A program made the position numbers and the translations under genes. This document shows, in pieces, positions 40,730 to 49,689 of a DNA stretch of 64,000 nucleotides (the first letter of the stretch is position 1; each line of letters starts with the position of its first letter). This DNA comes from Sphingobium fuliginis. Lineage in GTDB: Bacteria; Pseudomonadota; Alphaproteobacteria; Sphingomonadales; Sphingomonadaceae. The stretch lies in assembly GCF_004152845.1 (NCBI RefSeq), contig NZ_SEON01000001.1, positions 186,001-250,000 of the forward strand. The letters are read 5' to 3'. The notes beneath the pieces are model-generated. The model was not told the origin of the DNA. It searched no databases and saw only the letters and a list, made by a program, of their open reading frames with translations.

Positions 40730-43037
40730 AGGGGCCATGGTCGCGCTCTGCCTCCTGTCCCGCCCCGCCGCCGCCCAGGCTCCCCCCGGCCATGGATCGC
40801 CGCCGGCCGCCGGGGAAGACGGCGACGGGCCCTCGCTGATGCTGGTCCGGCTTCTGGTCAACGGCCAGGCGCAGGAGGGCGAGATACTGGCCGGGCGGCG
40901 CGGCGACGCCTGGTTCCTGAAGGCCGCGGACCTCGAACGCTGGAAGATCCGCGCCGATGCCCCGCCCGTGACGATCGACGGAGAGGCGCTGGTCCCCCTC
41001 CCCTCCTTCATCACGCCCTCCTTCGATGCGGCCAGCCAGCAGCTTGACCTGACCGTACCCGCCGAACGGTTCGCGGTGCAGCGGCTTTCCGGATCGGCCG
41101 GCAGGCTGCTGCCCACAGCCGGCACCTTCGCCGCCTTCCTCAATTACGACCTGTCGGTCTCCCATCAGGACGAACTGGCCTCCTCCGCCTTCCTGGAAGC
41201 CGGCCTGTCGGACGATTGGGGCCTGTTCGCCAACAGCATGACGGTCGGGCAGAGCAGCGGCATCGGCAACGGCGTCGTGCGGCTCGACAGCTATTTCATC
41301 CGCGACGATCCCCAGGATCTCCGCCGACTGATCCTGGGCGATACCGTCACGACCAGCCCCGACTGGGGCCGCCAGATACGCTATGGCGGCGTTCGCTACG
41401 GCACGGAATTCGGACTCAGTCCCACCCTCATCACCTTTCCCACCCCCGCCTTTCTCGGCCGCACCGCCGTGCCCTCCAATGTCGAACTGCTCGTGAACAA
41501 TGCCGTGCGCTTCCAGTCGGACGTCGATCAGGGGCCCTTCTCCATCGATCAGGTGCCTCTGGTGACGGGCGCGGGCGAGGTGACGCTGGTCGTGCGCGAC
41601 GCCACGGGCGTCGAACGGCGCGTGCGCACGCCCTATTATGTCAGCCCCCGGCTGCTCAGCGCCGGGCTGTCCGCCTGGTCGTTCGAAGCCGGGGCGGAAC
41701 GGCGCGACTATGGCATTGCCAGCTTCAGCTACGGCACCGCCTTCGCCGCGGGCAGCTACAGGCGCGGCCTGACGGACTGGCTGACCGTGGATGCCCGGGC
41801 GGAGGCGAGCGGCGACGTGCAAATGCTGGGCGGCGGCCTGTCGTTCGTCTGGCCGCTGCTCGGGGAATTCAGCCTCGCTTTGGCGGGATCGCGCGGGAGG
41901 GAGGGGAGCGGCGGCCTCTATCGCGCCTCCTTCGCGCGCATCACGCCGCGCTGGAACATCGCGCTCAGCTATCAGCGCGCGTCGGATGGCTTCGACCAGA
42001 TCGGCATAGACCGCCCGGCGGACCGCATCGCGCGGCAGTTCCAGGCGTCGGCCGGGGCGTCGCTTGGCGATCTGGGCAGCATGGTCGTGACCTGGACCGA
42101 CCTTGAATATGGCGACGGCAACCGGGCGAGGATCGGATCGGCCAATTACAGCGTCGGGATCGGCAGCCGCGCCTATATGAGCCTGTTCGCCCTCCGCAGC
42201 GACATGGCGGGTCGGGAACCGGAGGCGGTCGTCGGCCTTGGCCTCACCATTCCGCTGGGCACGCGGACCAGCGTCTATGCGCAGGGCGACAATCGCAACC
42301 GCCTGGCGGAAATACGGCGGACGGCGCCGCTTTCGGGCGGCTGGGGCTATCGCCTGGCGGGCAGCGAGGGCGAAAACGACCGGCAGCAGGCGGAAATGAA
42401 CTGGCGCGGCTCCACGGGCGAGCTGAGCCTGGAGGCGGCCCGCTTCCGGGGCAAGACGGGCGTGAGGCTGCTCGCGAGCGGCGGGGTCATGTTCGCGGCC
42501 GGCGGCATCCATGCCTCCCGGCGGATCGAAAATGGCTTTGGCGTGGTCGAGGTGCCGGGGCAGGGCAATGTGCGCATCTATCAGGAAAACCGCCCCGTCG
42601 CGCGCACCGACCGGCGGGGCATCGCCATTGTTCCGGACCTGCGACCCTATGAGGCGAACCGGATTTCGCTGGCGCCGTCCGACCTGCCGCTGGACGTGCG
42701 GCTGCCCGACGACACGATGATCGTCGTTCCGCGGATCAGGGGAGCGGCCCATGCCCGCTTCCCGGTCGAGCAGGACCGGCCGGGCACGGTGGTCGTCGCC
42801 ACCGCCGACGGCAAGCCGGTCGCAGCCGGCGCGAACGTACGCACCGACGGCGGCGAGACGCTGTTCGTCGGCTTCGGCGGAGAAATTTTCGTGCGCAATC
42901 TCCGCGAAGGGATGGTGCTGGAGATCGACACGGGCGGCGGCGTCTGCAAGGCGACCGTGACAGGCATCGCGCCGCGCGATACGCTGCCCCGCATCGGCCC
43001 CGTCGCCTGCGCGTTCCAGCGGGAGCCGGCGCCATGA
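40710..43037 (+). CDS. fimbrial outer-membrane usher protein
   Basis: This ~775-aa protein is in the size range of the archaic-type usher. A signal peptide (ends RPAAAQA) is followed by an N-terminal subunit-binding domain, a large beta-barrel with usher signatures (TFAAFLNYDLSVSHQ; LGDTVTTSPDWGRQIRYGGV; FPTPAFLGRTAVPSNVELLV plug/pore area) and C-terminal domains (YQENRPVARTDRRGIAIVPD; NVRTDGGETLFVGFGGEIFV). The GTG at 40710 has AGAGGAG eight bases upstream; an ATG at 40674 lies further inside the chaperone gene. Confidence 0.9.
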   Translation: MKSRALEGAMVALCLLSRPAAAQAPPGHGSPPAAGEDGDGPSLMLVRLLVNGQAQEGEILAGRRGDAWFLKAADLERWKIRADAPPVTIDGEALVPLPSFITPSFDAASQQLDLTVPAERFAVQRLSGSAGRLLPTAGTFAAFLNYDLSVSHQDELASSAFLEAGLSDDWGLFANSMTVGQSSGIGNGVVRLDSYFIRDDPQDLRRLILGDTVTTSPDWGRQIRYGGVRYGTEFGLSPTLITFPTPAFLGRTAVPSNVELLVNNAVRFQSDVDQGPFSIDQVPLVTGAGEVTLVVRDATGVERRVRTPYYVSPRLLSAGLSAWSFEAGAERRDYGIASFSYGTAFAAGSYRRGLTDWLTVDARAEASGDVQMLGGGLSFVWPLLGEFSLALAGSRGREGSGGLYRASFARITPRWNIALSYQRASDGFDQIGIDRPADRIARQFQASAGASLGDLGSMVVTWTDLEYGDGNRARIGSANYSVGIGSRAYMSLFALRSDMAGREPEAVVGLGLTIPLGTRTSVYAQGDNRNRLAEIRRTAPLSGGWGYRLAGSEGENDRQQAEMNWRGSTGELSLEAARFRGKTGVRLLASGGVMFAAGGIHASRRIENGFGVVEVPGQGNVRIYQENRPVARTDRRGIAIVPDLRPYEANRISLAPSDLPLDVRLPDDTMIVVPRIRGAAHARFPVEQDRPGTVVVATADGKPVAAGANVRTDGGETLFVGFGGEIFVRNLREGMVLEIDTGGGVCKATVTGIAPRDTLPRIGPVACAFQREPAP

Positions 43038-43540
43038 GGCGGCGCGCTCAGGCCCTGACGGCCCTGCCGCTGCTGACGGCCATCCTGTTCCTGATGCAGC
43101 CAAGCCCTGCCCAGGCCGCCTGCAACGGTCTGGCCGGCTGCTCCTGCACGGTCACGGCCACCGGCATCAGCTTCGGCAACTATAATCCGCTCTCGCCCAC
43201 CGCGACCGACGCGACGGGTACGATCAACGTCCATTGCGATCTTCTGGTGGCGCTGGCCGGCTCCTACACGATCGACATCAGCGCCGGCAGTTCCGGCAGC
43301 TTCGCGCCACGCACGCTGCGAAGGGGCGCCGCTGCCCTCAACTACAACCTCTACACCAACGCCGCACGCACGCAGATATGGGGCAACGGCACCGGCGGAT
43401 CGGTCAACGTCACGCGCACCGTCCTGGCATTGCTGGTATTCAACGACAGCGTCACCGTCTACGGCCGCATCCCGGCGGGACAGAATGTGGCGGCCGGCGC
43501 CGGCTATCTCGACACGCTGACGGTGACCGTCACCTATTAG
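43034..43540 (+). CDS. spore coat U domain pilin-like protein (second subunit)
   Basis: This 168-aa exported protein has a signal peptide (ends AQA-ACNG). Its SCPU domain contains CTVTATGISFGNYNPLSPTA, LNYNLYTNAARTQIWGNGTG and the closing TVYGRIPAGQNVAAGAGYLD. It shares the framework of the subunit at 39480 but is clearly diverged. Coupled to the usher by an ATGA overlap, it may form the tip or an alternative main subunit. Confidence 0.9.
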   Translation: MRRRAQALTALPLLTAILFLMQPSPAQAACNGLAGCSCTVTATGISFGNYNPLSPTATDATGTINVHCDLLVALAGSYTIDISAGSSGSFAPRTLRRGAAALNYNLYTNAARTQIWGNGTGGSVNVTRTVLALLVFNDSVTVYGRIPAGQNVAAGAGYLDTLTVTVTY

Positions 43541-43620
43541 GGCAGCGTATACGGGCCGGCGTCAAGCTGAGCATGTAGGCGCCTTCTCCCGCCCAACGCC
43601 TTTGTCGGAGATCGACGAAG

Positions 43621-43636
43621 CGTGATGCACGTCACG
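43621..43636. promoter_or_regulatory. Crp-like palindromic site
   Basis: CGTGA-N6-TCACG differs from the Crp consensus TGTGA-N6-TCACA only at its outer bases. It lies between the pilus operon and a Crp/Fnr-family gene (start 43805), so auto-regulation is conceivable. Confidence 0.35.
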
Positions 43637-43654
43637 CGCAAGATAGGAAGAGGC

Positions 43655-43747
43655 GCTTATTGTTCCGCCCGCGACCCGAGGAACTCAGGCTTGCCTGATT
43701 TCCAACTCAGGGCCCGGCAGCCTTCGCGCTGCTGGGCCTTTTTTTGA
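43655..43747 (+). ncRNA. candidate small structured RNA ending in a terminator
   Basis: A hairpin TCAGG-CTTG-CCTGA (43685-43698) is followed closely by the strong terminator at 43709-43745. The stretch is non-coding and compact, as in sRNA 3' ends, and no known family was recognised. The simpler alternative is that it is the 3' end of the pilus transcript. Confidence 0.3.
43709..43745 (+). terminator. rho-independent terminator
   Basis: GGCCCGGCAGC and GCTGCTGGGCC pair through 11 bp (one G-U) around a CTTCGC loop, followed by seven T. It ends transcripts reading from the pilus operon or from a small RNA just before the Crp/Fnr gene. Confidence 0.85.
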
Positions 43748-43804
43748 GAGCCATCAGCCGGTAGGTTCGACCGCGCTGGCCCACATGGTTTTTGGGGGAA
43801 GAGC

Positions 43805-44458
43805 TTGCTTGAGACGGAACGGCTGGCCGTTATCAGAAGCGTGTTTTCATGTGGGCAGGCAGGTGCCGAGGCTCTGGCGTCCGCCGTTCGCGACATGGTT
43901 TTTCCGCACAAGGCCGTCGTCGCGCATCAGGGCGACCTGGCCGATCATTGCTGGGTGGTCGTGGAGGGCGCCGCCCAGGCCCAGATCAACTCGGCCGATG
44001 GCCAGTTGACCTTGCTCGCTTCCCACGGGCCGGGCGAAATCTTCGGCAGCTATCCCGAACCGGCGGCGCTGCGCAGCGACATCGTCGCGCAGGGTTCGCT
44101 CCATCTCCTCTGCATCGAAACCTCGGCATTGGTGGACCTGGCGCGGCACAGCGCGGATATCGCCCATGGCCTCAGCCTGCTGTTCGCGCGGCAGTTGGAC
44201 GTGATGCTGGACCGCATGGCCGCCAGGACCACTTTGACGGCGAATGGCCGGGTCTATGCCGAACTGCTGCGCCTTGCGGGCGCCTCCAACCGCATCGAGC
44301 CGCCGCCCGTGCTGTCCGCGCTGGCGCTGTCGGTGCATACCACGCGGGAGACGACATCCCGGGCCATTGCGCATCTGCTGCGGCGGGGCATCGTCAGCCG
44401 GACAGACGAGGCGCTGGAGATACTGGCGCCGCGCCTGCTCGCCGAATTGATAGCCTGA
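43805..44458 (+). CDS. Crp/Fnr family transcriptional regulator
   Basis: This 217-aa regulator has an N-terminal cNMP-binding-like domain (VVAHQGDLADHCWVVVEGAA; ASHGPGEIFGSYPE) and a C-terminal winged helix (LSVHTTRETTSRAIAHLLRRGI). The helix-turn-helix is less canonical than in the regulator at 8.1 kb. No cysteine cluster is present. The start appears to be a TTG with GGGGGAAGAG just upstream; no in-frame ATG lies near the beginning. It follows the pilus operon and its terminator and may control it. Confidence 0.83.
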   Translation: MLETERLAVIRSVFSCGQAGAEALASAVRDMVFPHKAVVAHQGDLADHCWVVVEGAAQAQINSADGQLTLLASHGPGEIFGSYPEPAALRSDIVAQGSLHLLCIETSALVDLARHSADIAHGLSLLFARQLDVMLDRMAARTTLTANGRVYAELLRLAGASNRIEPPPVLSALALSVHTTRETTSRAIAHLLRRGIVSRTDEALEILAPRLLAELIA

Positions 44459-44579
44459 AGCCTGCCCGGACCACGCCATGCGGAGATCGGGCCTGCAAGC
44501 GCCGATTCTCCTCCCGGTCGCGGAAGCCGGATCCTCGCACATCCTGAGCAACGTCCGATGAACCGGAGCCGCTCAACAT

Positions 44580-44608
44580 CCGTTCGCCCTCAGCTTGTCG
44601 AAGGACTC
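44580..44608. repeat. degenerate copy of the common GCTTGTCGAAGG intergenic repeat
   Basis: CCGTTCGCCCTCAGCTTGTC followed by GAAGGACTC resembles the palindromic CCCTGAGCTTGTCGAAGGG repeat scattered through many alphaproteobacterial and other proteobacterial genomes. One half has decayed. It lies between the converging Crp/Fnr and TPR genes. Confidence 0.5.
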
Positions 44609-44641
44609 AGCGCGGACCAGAAGAGGTGATTCCCCCCAGGC

Positions 44642-46099
44642 TCAGGGAAACAGGCCATAAAGCGCCAGGTCGCCCGACGCCGTCCTGATGTCGCCCATCG
44701 GCTGCACATTCGCCTCCGGCGCGTGCAGGGCAAGGGCAAGGGCGGCCGACTCGCTCAACGCCACCGCCCCCTCCAGGTCCGCGGCGGCGATCATGAGCGC
44801 ACGATCCCAGCGTCCGTCCTGCGTGTCGGCCAGGGCGCGGTAATCCAGCGCCAGCCGGGCCTCGGGATGGTCGCCGCGCAAAGCAGCGGCCCTGTGGGCC
44901 GCGTCGGCAAGGGAAGACAGGCCATAGGCATGCTGCCCCTCCTGCCCCACCAAGAGCGTCGCATCCCCGCCGAAGTGGAAGGGCAGGGATTCCGGAACGG
45001 CGATCAGCGCCACGACTTCCGCCTCCGGCGACAGGGCGACCTGAGCAGCGTTGCTCCGTTCCAGCGCCAGCCGATCCAGCCGCAGCCCCAGCGCTTCCCA
45101 GCCTGCCATGTCGCCTCCCCCCTCCTCGCCCCGCCCGACGATCTGCAAGGCGCGGGCGGAGGATTGCAGGCGCCTGGCCTCGCACAGGGCCAGCCCCATG
45201 GCGGCCTGCCTCGACACCTCGACGGATGCATTGCTGAGCGGTTGCCAGTCGTCCATTTCCCTGACCGACACCGCCCTTCCCATCAACGCATCGAACCGAT
45301 CGGCCCATGCCGGACCGAAAGGATCGACCGACGCCGCCCGGAACAGTTCGGCCGGACAGGGCAGAACGACATGCAGCTGGCGGCCCGCCTCAATGGCCGC
45401 CTCCGCCACCAATATGTCCGCCCCGGCGGCCAGCGCCCCGATCACCATGGAAGGGGCCAATGCATCCACCGCCCCGGCAATCGTGCGGGCCGCCTGGGCG
45501 TCATCGGCTGCAAGGCCCAATATTCCCTCGAAATAGAGCGGCGAAGCCGGACGGTGGCGGTCCAGCCAGTCCGCCGGCCGTCCCGCCTCCGCCAGGATCA
45601 TCGCGAACTGTCGCAGCGTGGAGGCATGGTCTTCCCACGCTTCGGGCTGATGCCCGATGGCCTGCCGCAGCATCCGTTCGGCATCCTGGGTCCGGCCCAG
45701 CAGCAGCAGCGCTTCGGCCCGCGTCGCATCGATCCAATAGGGCGTCTCGGCGGCGCGCAGCGGATCGTCGAGCAGCGTCATCACGGCATTGGCCAGCGTC
45801 ACCGCCGCCTCGTGCCGCCCTGCCACATAGGCCAGCGTCGCCGCGTTGATCAACGGATAGGTCGCATGCGAAAGGGCGGAAGCACGCTCATAGGCGGTGA
45901 TGGCCCGGTTCAACAATTCTTCCCGCGCCGCGCCGCTCTCGCCCGCCGCGCGGTCCTTCAGCAGGCGTCCGTAAACCGTCAGCACATCCGGGTCGTCCGA
46001 TTGCGGCGACAGGCCGGCGGCATGGAATGTGGTCCAGGCCTGTTCCAACGCGCCCGCCCGGGCCAATCGCGTGATGCTGTTAAGCTGCGGCCTGATCAT
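44642..46099 (-). CDS. TPR-like helical protein, third gene of TIR locus
   Basis: This ~485-aa soluble, mostly helical protein has repeat-like N-terminal pieces (LNRAITAYERASALSHATYP; AGRHEAAVTLANAVMTLLDD; LLLLGRTQDAERMLRQAIGH) of TPR type, residues ~60-190. The C-terminal half is less repetitive, with MGRAVSVREMDDW and GLSSLADAAHRAAAL. The ATG at 46099 has AAGGCGGGAA before it; the longer frame lacks support. It lies 52 bp after an unknown gene and is part of a locus with a TIR-TPR protein. Confidence 0.7.
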   Translation of the reverse strand: MIRPQLNSITRLARAGALEQAWTTFHAAGLSPQSDDPDVLTVYGRLLKDRAAGESGAAREELLNRAITAYERASALSHATYPLINAATLAYVAGRHEAAVTLANAVMTLLDDPLRAAETPYWIDATRAEALLLLGRTQDAERMLRQAIGHQPEAWEDHASTLRQFAMILAEAGRPADWLDRHRPASPLYFEGILGLAADDAQAARTIAGAVDALAPSMVIGALAAGADILVAEAAIEAGRQLHVVLPCPAELFRAASVDPFGPAWADRFDALMGRAVSVREMDDWQPLSNASVEVSRQAAMGLALCEARRLQSSARALQIVGRGEEGGGDMAGWEALGLRLDRLALERSNAAQVALSPEAEVVALIAVPESLPFHFGGDATLLVGQEGQHAYGLSSLADAAHRAAALRGDHPEARLALDYRALADTQDGRWDRALMIAAADLEGAVALSESAALALALHAPEANVQPMGDIRTASGDLALYGLFP

Positions 46100-46151
46100 T
46101 TCCCGCCTTGTCCCACAAGCGCCCGTCCGCCGCCACCGGATTCGCGCGATC

Positions 46152-46751
46152 CTATTTCCGCGGTCCCTTGCTGACGCCGTCGGGATCGATCGCCAGGACA
46201 ACCCCCGAATCGCCGCCATGTTCATAACGGCCGCGAATATAGAGATTGAAGATGAAGCCCTGCTCCTCCCCTTCCTTCAACGGTTCGCCGGTATAGCCGT
46301 TGCACATGTAGTTGCGGCAGCGCAGCGCCGGATAGCCGCCGATGTCGGTCATCTCCAGGTCGTAGAAGCTGCGGTTGGGCGCCACCGGCGCGGGCGGCGG
46401 GGGCAGCGAACTGTTTTCCTTCTTCTCCACGAACCAGATCGGATCGGTGTCCTTTCCGTCATGGAAGCTGTAGCCGGGCGCATCCAATATGATGGTGAAG
46501 AAGCACATATATTCGACGAAGGCGATGTTCTCGAACCCATAGCCCCTGAATTCGGGATATTGCGCGGGGTCGCGGGACTGCGCCATCTTCAGCAGGCGCG
46601 CCTCCGTGGCCTGCAGTCCGCGTTCGCAGATCGGCGCGAACCAGCGGCTGACATTCCACGCGCCTTCCCGCACGCGAATGGAGAGCAGGGTAACATGATC
46701 GATCTTGTCGCCGGGGCCGATGGTCCTGACACTGTTCCCGTAAGGCAGCAT
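46152..46751 (-). CDS. hypothetical protein, second gene of TIR locus
   Basis: This 199-aa soluble protein has no signal peptide or membrane segment. It contains a Pro-rich loop (SSLPPPPAPVAPN) between a helical N-terminal half (ERGLQATEARLLKMAQSRDP) and a beta-type C-terminal half with CRNYMCNGYTGEPLKEGEEQ. The N-terminal stretch IDHVTLLSIRVREGAWNVSR begins the fold. The family is not recognised. Its start directly follows the stop of the TIR gene (46752), so the two are translated together. Confidence 0.7.
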   Translation of the reverse strand: MLPYGNSVRTIGPGDKIDHVTLLSIRVREGAWNVSRWFAPICERGLQATEARLLKMAQSRDPAQYPEFRGYGFENIAFVEYMCFFTIILDAPGYSFHDGKDTDPIWFVEKKENSSLPPPPAPVAPNRSFYDLEMTDIGGYPALRCRNYMCNGYTGEPLKEGEEQGFIFNLYIRGRYEHGGDSGVVLAIDPDGVSKGPRK

Positions 46752-48470
46752 TCACTCCCCCTTTGCCGAAGCCCTGTCATTCGACTGTGCTATAGCATCC
46801 AGACGCCGGATCGACGTAGCCCGAAATGCCGGGTCCGCCGCGGCCGTCGGACTTGCATCATGCATGATCCGACGAGCTTGGTCGACCAGTCGGTGGACCT
46901 CCGCGCCCTGGTGGCGCGCCCTCGCCACCTCGGCTGCATCCATCAGCAGCCGCAAATGCTGCTCGAACCAGTTCTGGTTCTCCGGATCGCGCTGGCGCAG
47001 CGCCGAAGACTGGCTCCGCGCATCGCGCAGCAGCCTGACCGCCTTGGCCGTCTCACCGGTCTCGAACGCGATCCGCGCAAGCGAACGGGTCGCCACCAGA
47101 GTGTCATAGGCGATGTCGCCATTTTGCGGATCTTCCCGCCGCAAGGGTTCGAGCAGCCTCAGTTGCTCCAGCCGATGCTGCTCCGACGCCCGGAAGTCGC
47201 GGCGGTCGAAATGCACGTCGGCCAGCCGCGCATGGCGTTCGGCCACCTCCATGCGAATGTTGAGCGATCCGGGATCGGCCTGCTGCGCCCGCTGGAACCA
47301 GTAGAGCGACTTCGCATAATTCCGGATCGCATCGTCATGGTCGTTCTTCGATTCCCATTGGACCGAAGCGATGTTGCTGAGCGCATAGCCCATTTCCGTG
47401 AAGCTGCGCGCCGCCTGGGGCTGATACCGGAAAAGCTCGCGGGCCCAATGCAGATAGGCCCGATAATGCCTGAGCGCGGCGTCAGCCTGCCCGGATAGCT
47501 GATCGACCTGCCCGATCCAGAATTCGCTCTGCGCGTGGACGAAGATCCATTCGGGCCGCTGGGGATCGTCGTCCAGCAGAGCGGTGGTGGTGCGATGCGC
47601 TTCCTCGAACTTGCGCCGCGCCGCCGGCAGGCTGCCGCGCGCAATATCGTCCTCCCCCATCGCCTGAAGGATGCGCGCCCGCCTTTCCAGGCTGTCGTCC
47701 GGCAAATCGTCGAGGTCGCCCTGGTCGCGATAATAGTTCATCGCCCGGTCGTTGACGACGGTCAGGGCATCCAGGCGACCGACGCTGCGCAGACGTTCCC
47801 GCAAATCGGTCAGCATGAATTCAATGATCCCTTCTGCTTCGGCGCGTTGCCGCTCCGCTTCCCGCTGCGCTTGCAAGGCCGCAATCGACAGCGCGAGAAA
47901 AGCTAGCATGACCAGCAGCAGGGCCAGCGTGACAGCCGTCACGCGCCGGACGCGCCGCTGCGCATCGCGCTGCACCAGCCGGTCCAGGCCGATCCCGGCC
48001 AGCCCGGCAATGATCTTCAGGGTGCCCAGCCGAACGCCGTCGCCCTCCCGCCGAAGGTCGGCGGCAAGCGGTTCGCCACCGTCCCGCAACGCAGGCGGAA
48101 AGGCCTCTTCCGGTTCGCCTTCGATGATCGCGGCCAGGATCGGCCGGTCGGGATGGAGGACGCGGAACAGGCGGATTTCCTTGTCCACCCAGGGCGAAGC
48201 CGCCGCATGGGGCGAACACAGGACCACCAAAGCCGCCGATCGGGAAAGCGCCTGCTTCACCGCCTCCGACAGGTCGGCCGCGGCAGGCAATTCGTCGCGG
48301 TCGCGGAAGATCGGGCCAAGCCGCCGCCCGCCGTCGGACCGCATGGCGCCCTTGGGCAGCCGATAGGATTCCAGCCGCCGTTGCAGCCCGCGCGCGGCCC
48401 GAACGTCCCTGTGATTATAGCTCAGGAAGGCGGTGTAGGCCGCCTTCGCACTGTCTGCCCGCATCTCCAC
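46752..48470 (-). CDS. TIR domain - transmembrane - TPR protein
   Basis: This 572-aa protein has an N-terminal TIR domain (residues ~13-150): AFLSYNHRDVRAARGLQRRL, GPIFRDRDELPAAADL and VVLCSPHAAASPWVDKEIRL, with Glu98 at the position of the NADase glutamate. One membrane helix follows (~178-199). The helical C-terminal part carries several degenerate TPRs (~260-540; FEEAHRTTTALLDDDP, YAKSLYWFQRAQQADPGSLN). The TIR is on the cytosolic side if the tail is exported, or both are cytosolic with a re-entrant anchor. It is the first gene of a three-gene minus-strand locus. Signalling or defence roles are possible; neither is shown. Confidence 0.85.
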   Translation of the reverse strand: MEMRADSAKAAYTAFLSYNHRDVRAARGLQRRLESYRLPKGAMRSDGGRRLGPIFRDRDELPAAADLSEAVKQALSRSAALVVLCSPHAAASPWVDKEIRLFRVLHPDRPILAAIIEGEPEEAFPPALRDGGEPLAADLRREGDGVRLGTLKIIAGLAGIGLDRLVQRDAQRRVRRVTAVTLALLLVMLAFLALSIAALQAQREAERQRAEAEGIIEFMLTDLRERLRSVGRLDALTVVNDRAMNYYRDQGDLDDLPDDSLERRARILQAMGEDDIARGSLPAARRKFEEAHRTTTALLDDDPQRPEWIFVHAQSEFWIGQVDQLSGQADAALRHYRAYLHWARELFRYQPQAARSFTEMGYALSNIASVQWESKNDHDDAIRNYAKSLYWFQRAQQADPGSLNIRMEVAERHARLADVHFDRRDFRASEQHRLEQLRLLEPLRREDPQNGDIAYDTLVATRSLARIAFETGETAKAVRLLRDARSQSSALRQRDPENQNWFEQHLRLLMDAAEVARARHQGAEVHRLVDQARRIMHDASPTAAADPAFRATSIRRLDAIAQSNDRASAKGE

Positions 48471-48873
48471 AAATCGCGCCGTCGCCCCTTCCTACGCCGG
48501 AGGTGGACTGCTTATCGCGATGTTCCACCGAAAAATCGACCGCTTTGCCGAATCGCCCGCTGCCGCAACGGCCGAATGGAGCCGCATCCCGGGCGCGACT
48601 CGCCGCGGGGGCCATGCGCGGACGCCGGAACATATCCGATAAACCGTTCATAATGGACGATGATCATCTTGCCTTCGGCACGGGAAAGGGAAACAAGGAT
48701 ATGGACCGGCCAGAAGCAAAGCCTCGGGTCGCAGCCGGTTCATTGCGATGACATCGTCCGGCGCCGTTGCGATGCCGGCCTTGCGCCGCCTGCCCCCATC
48801 ATGAAGACCATCCACGGAAAAGCAGAAGGGCCGGCATCGCCGCCAGCCCTTCCCTTGCCGATGCCGCAGGCAA
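48471..48873. other. intergenic region
   Basis: This 403-bp spacer separates the TIR gene start and the 3' end of the ferredoxin reductase gene. It contains the reductase terminator hairpin (48825-48852) and the TIR-gene promoter region. Short plus-strand frames lack ribosome sites. Nothing else is recognised. Confidence 0.4.
48815..48852 (-). terminator. terminator of the ferredoxin-NADP reductase gene
   Basis: GAAGGGCYGGC arms pair across an ATCGCC loop (48825-48852, one G-U). On the minus strand the hairpin is followed by TGCTTTT. It lies about 20 bp after the stop at 48874. Confidence 0.65.
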
Positions 48874-49689
48874 TCAGCCTACGAAGGCGCGCTCAATAAC
48901 ATAGGCGCCCGGCGCGGCGTTGGAGCCCTCGGCAAAGCCCTGTTCCTCGAAATAGGCGCCGAACTGCTTGATCATCTCCATGCTGCCGCACATCATGATC
49001 CGGTCGGTCTCGGGATTGAACCTCGGCTCGCCTGCAATCCCTTCGAACAGCGCGCCCGTTTCCACCAGCTTGTCGATGCGGACGTTGTTGCGGAAGGGTT
49101 CGCGCGTCACGGTCGGCACATAATGGAACTGGCTGGCCGCCTGCTCCGCCACCAGCGGGTCGTCCGCCAGCTTGCCCGACAGCTCGTCATGGAAGGCAAG
49201 GTCGCTCACCCGGCGGACCGAATGCACCACCACGACCTGCTCGTAAAATTCATAGACGTCCGGATCGCGCGCCAGGCTGAGGAAGGGCGCCAGGCCCGTG
49301 CCGGTCGACAGCATGAACAGCCGCTTGCCCGGCAGCAGCGCGTCCGTGACGAGCGTGCCGGTCGGCTTACGCCCCAGATAGATCTGGTCGCCGGGCTGGA
49401 TCAGTTGCAGTTTGGACGTCAGCGGCCCGTCCTGCACCTTGATCGACAGGAACTCCAGTTCCTCGTCCCAGGCGGGGCTGGCGACCGAATAGGCGCGCAG
49501 CAGCGGCTTGCCATTGTCGCCCTGCAAACCGATCATCACGAACTCGCCCGACCGGAAGCGGAAGCTGGCCGGCCGCGTGATGCGGAAACTGAACAGATGT
49601 TCGTTCCAATGCCGCACCGACAGCACGGTTTCCACTGAAAGCGCGCCGGTCGGTTCCAGCACCGGCTTTTCGATCGTCACGTCGTTCAA
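48874..49689 (-). CDS. fpr: ferredoxin--NADP+ reductase
   Basis: This ~271-aa FAD enzyme exchanges electrons between NADPH and ferredoxin/flavodoxin. The FAD motif is RAYSVAS with the preceding FRSGEFVMIGL. The NADP site is GTGLAPFLSL, with HSVRRVSDLAF, and MMCGSMEMI follows. The C-terminal VIERAFVG matches the bacterial subclass I tail. The start is uncertain: a TTG at 49689 has AGGGGAAAAGG in front, whereas the TTG at 49707 has none. Confidence 0.92.
   Translation of the reverse strand: MNDVTIEKPVLEPTGALSVETVLSVRHWNEHLFSFRITRPASFRFRSGEFVMIGLQGDNGKPLLRAYSVASPAWDEELEFLSIKVQDGPLTSKLQLIQPGDQIYLGRKPTGTLVTDALLPGKRLFMLSTGTGLAPFLSLARDPDVYEFYEQVVVVHSVRRVSDLAFHDELSGKLADDPLVAEQAASQFHYVPTVTREPFRNNVRIDKLVETGALFEGIAGEPRFNPETDRIMMCGSMEMIKQFGAYFEEQGFAEGSNAAPGAYVIERAFVG

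Noticed and set aside
40512..43103. 863-codon minus-strand frame opposite the usher gene
   Set aside because: A long shadow caused by codon bias; no signal peptide, no domain, Arg/Ala/Gln-rich composition.
48503..48751. 82-codon frame in the spacer upstream of the TIR gene
   Set aside because: No ribosome site, no conserved pattern, and it overlaps the likely promoter of the TIR gene.
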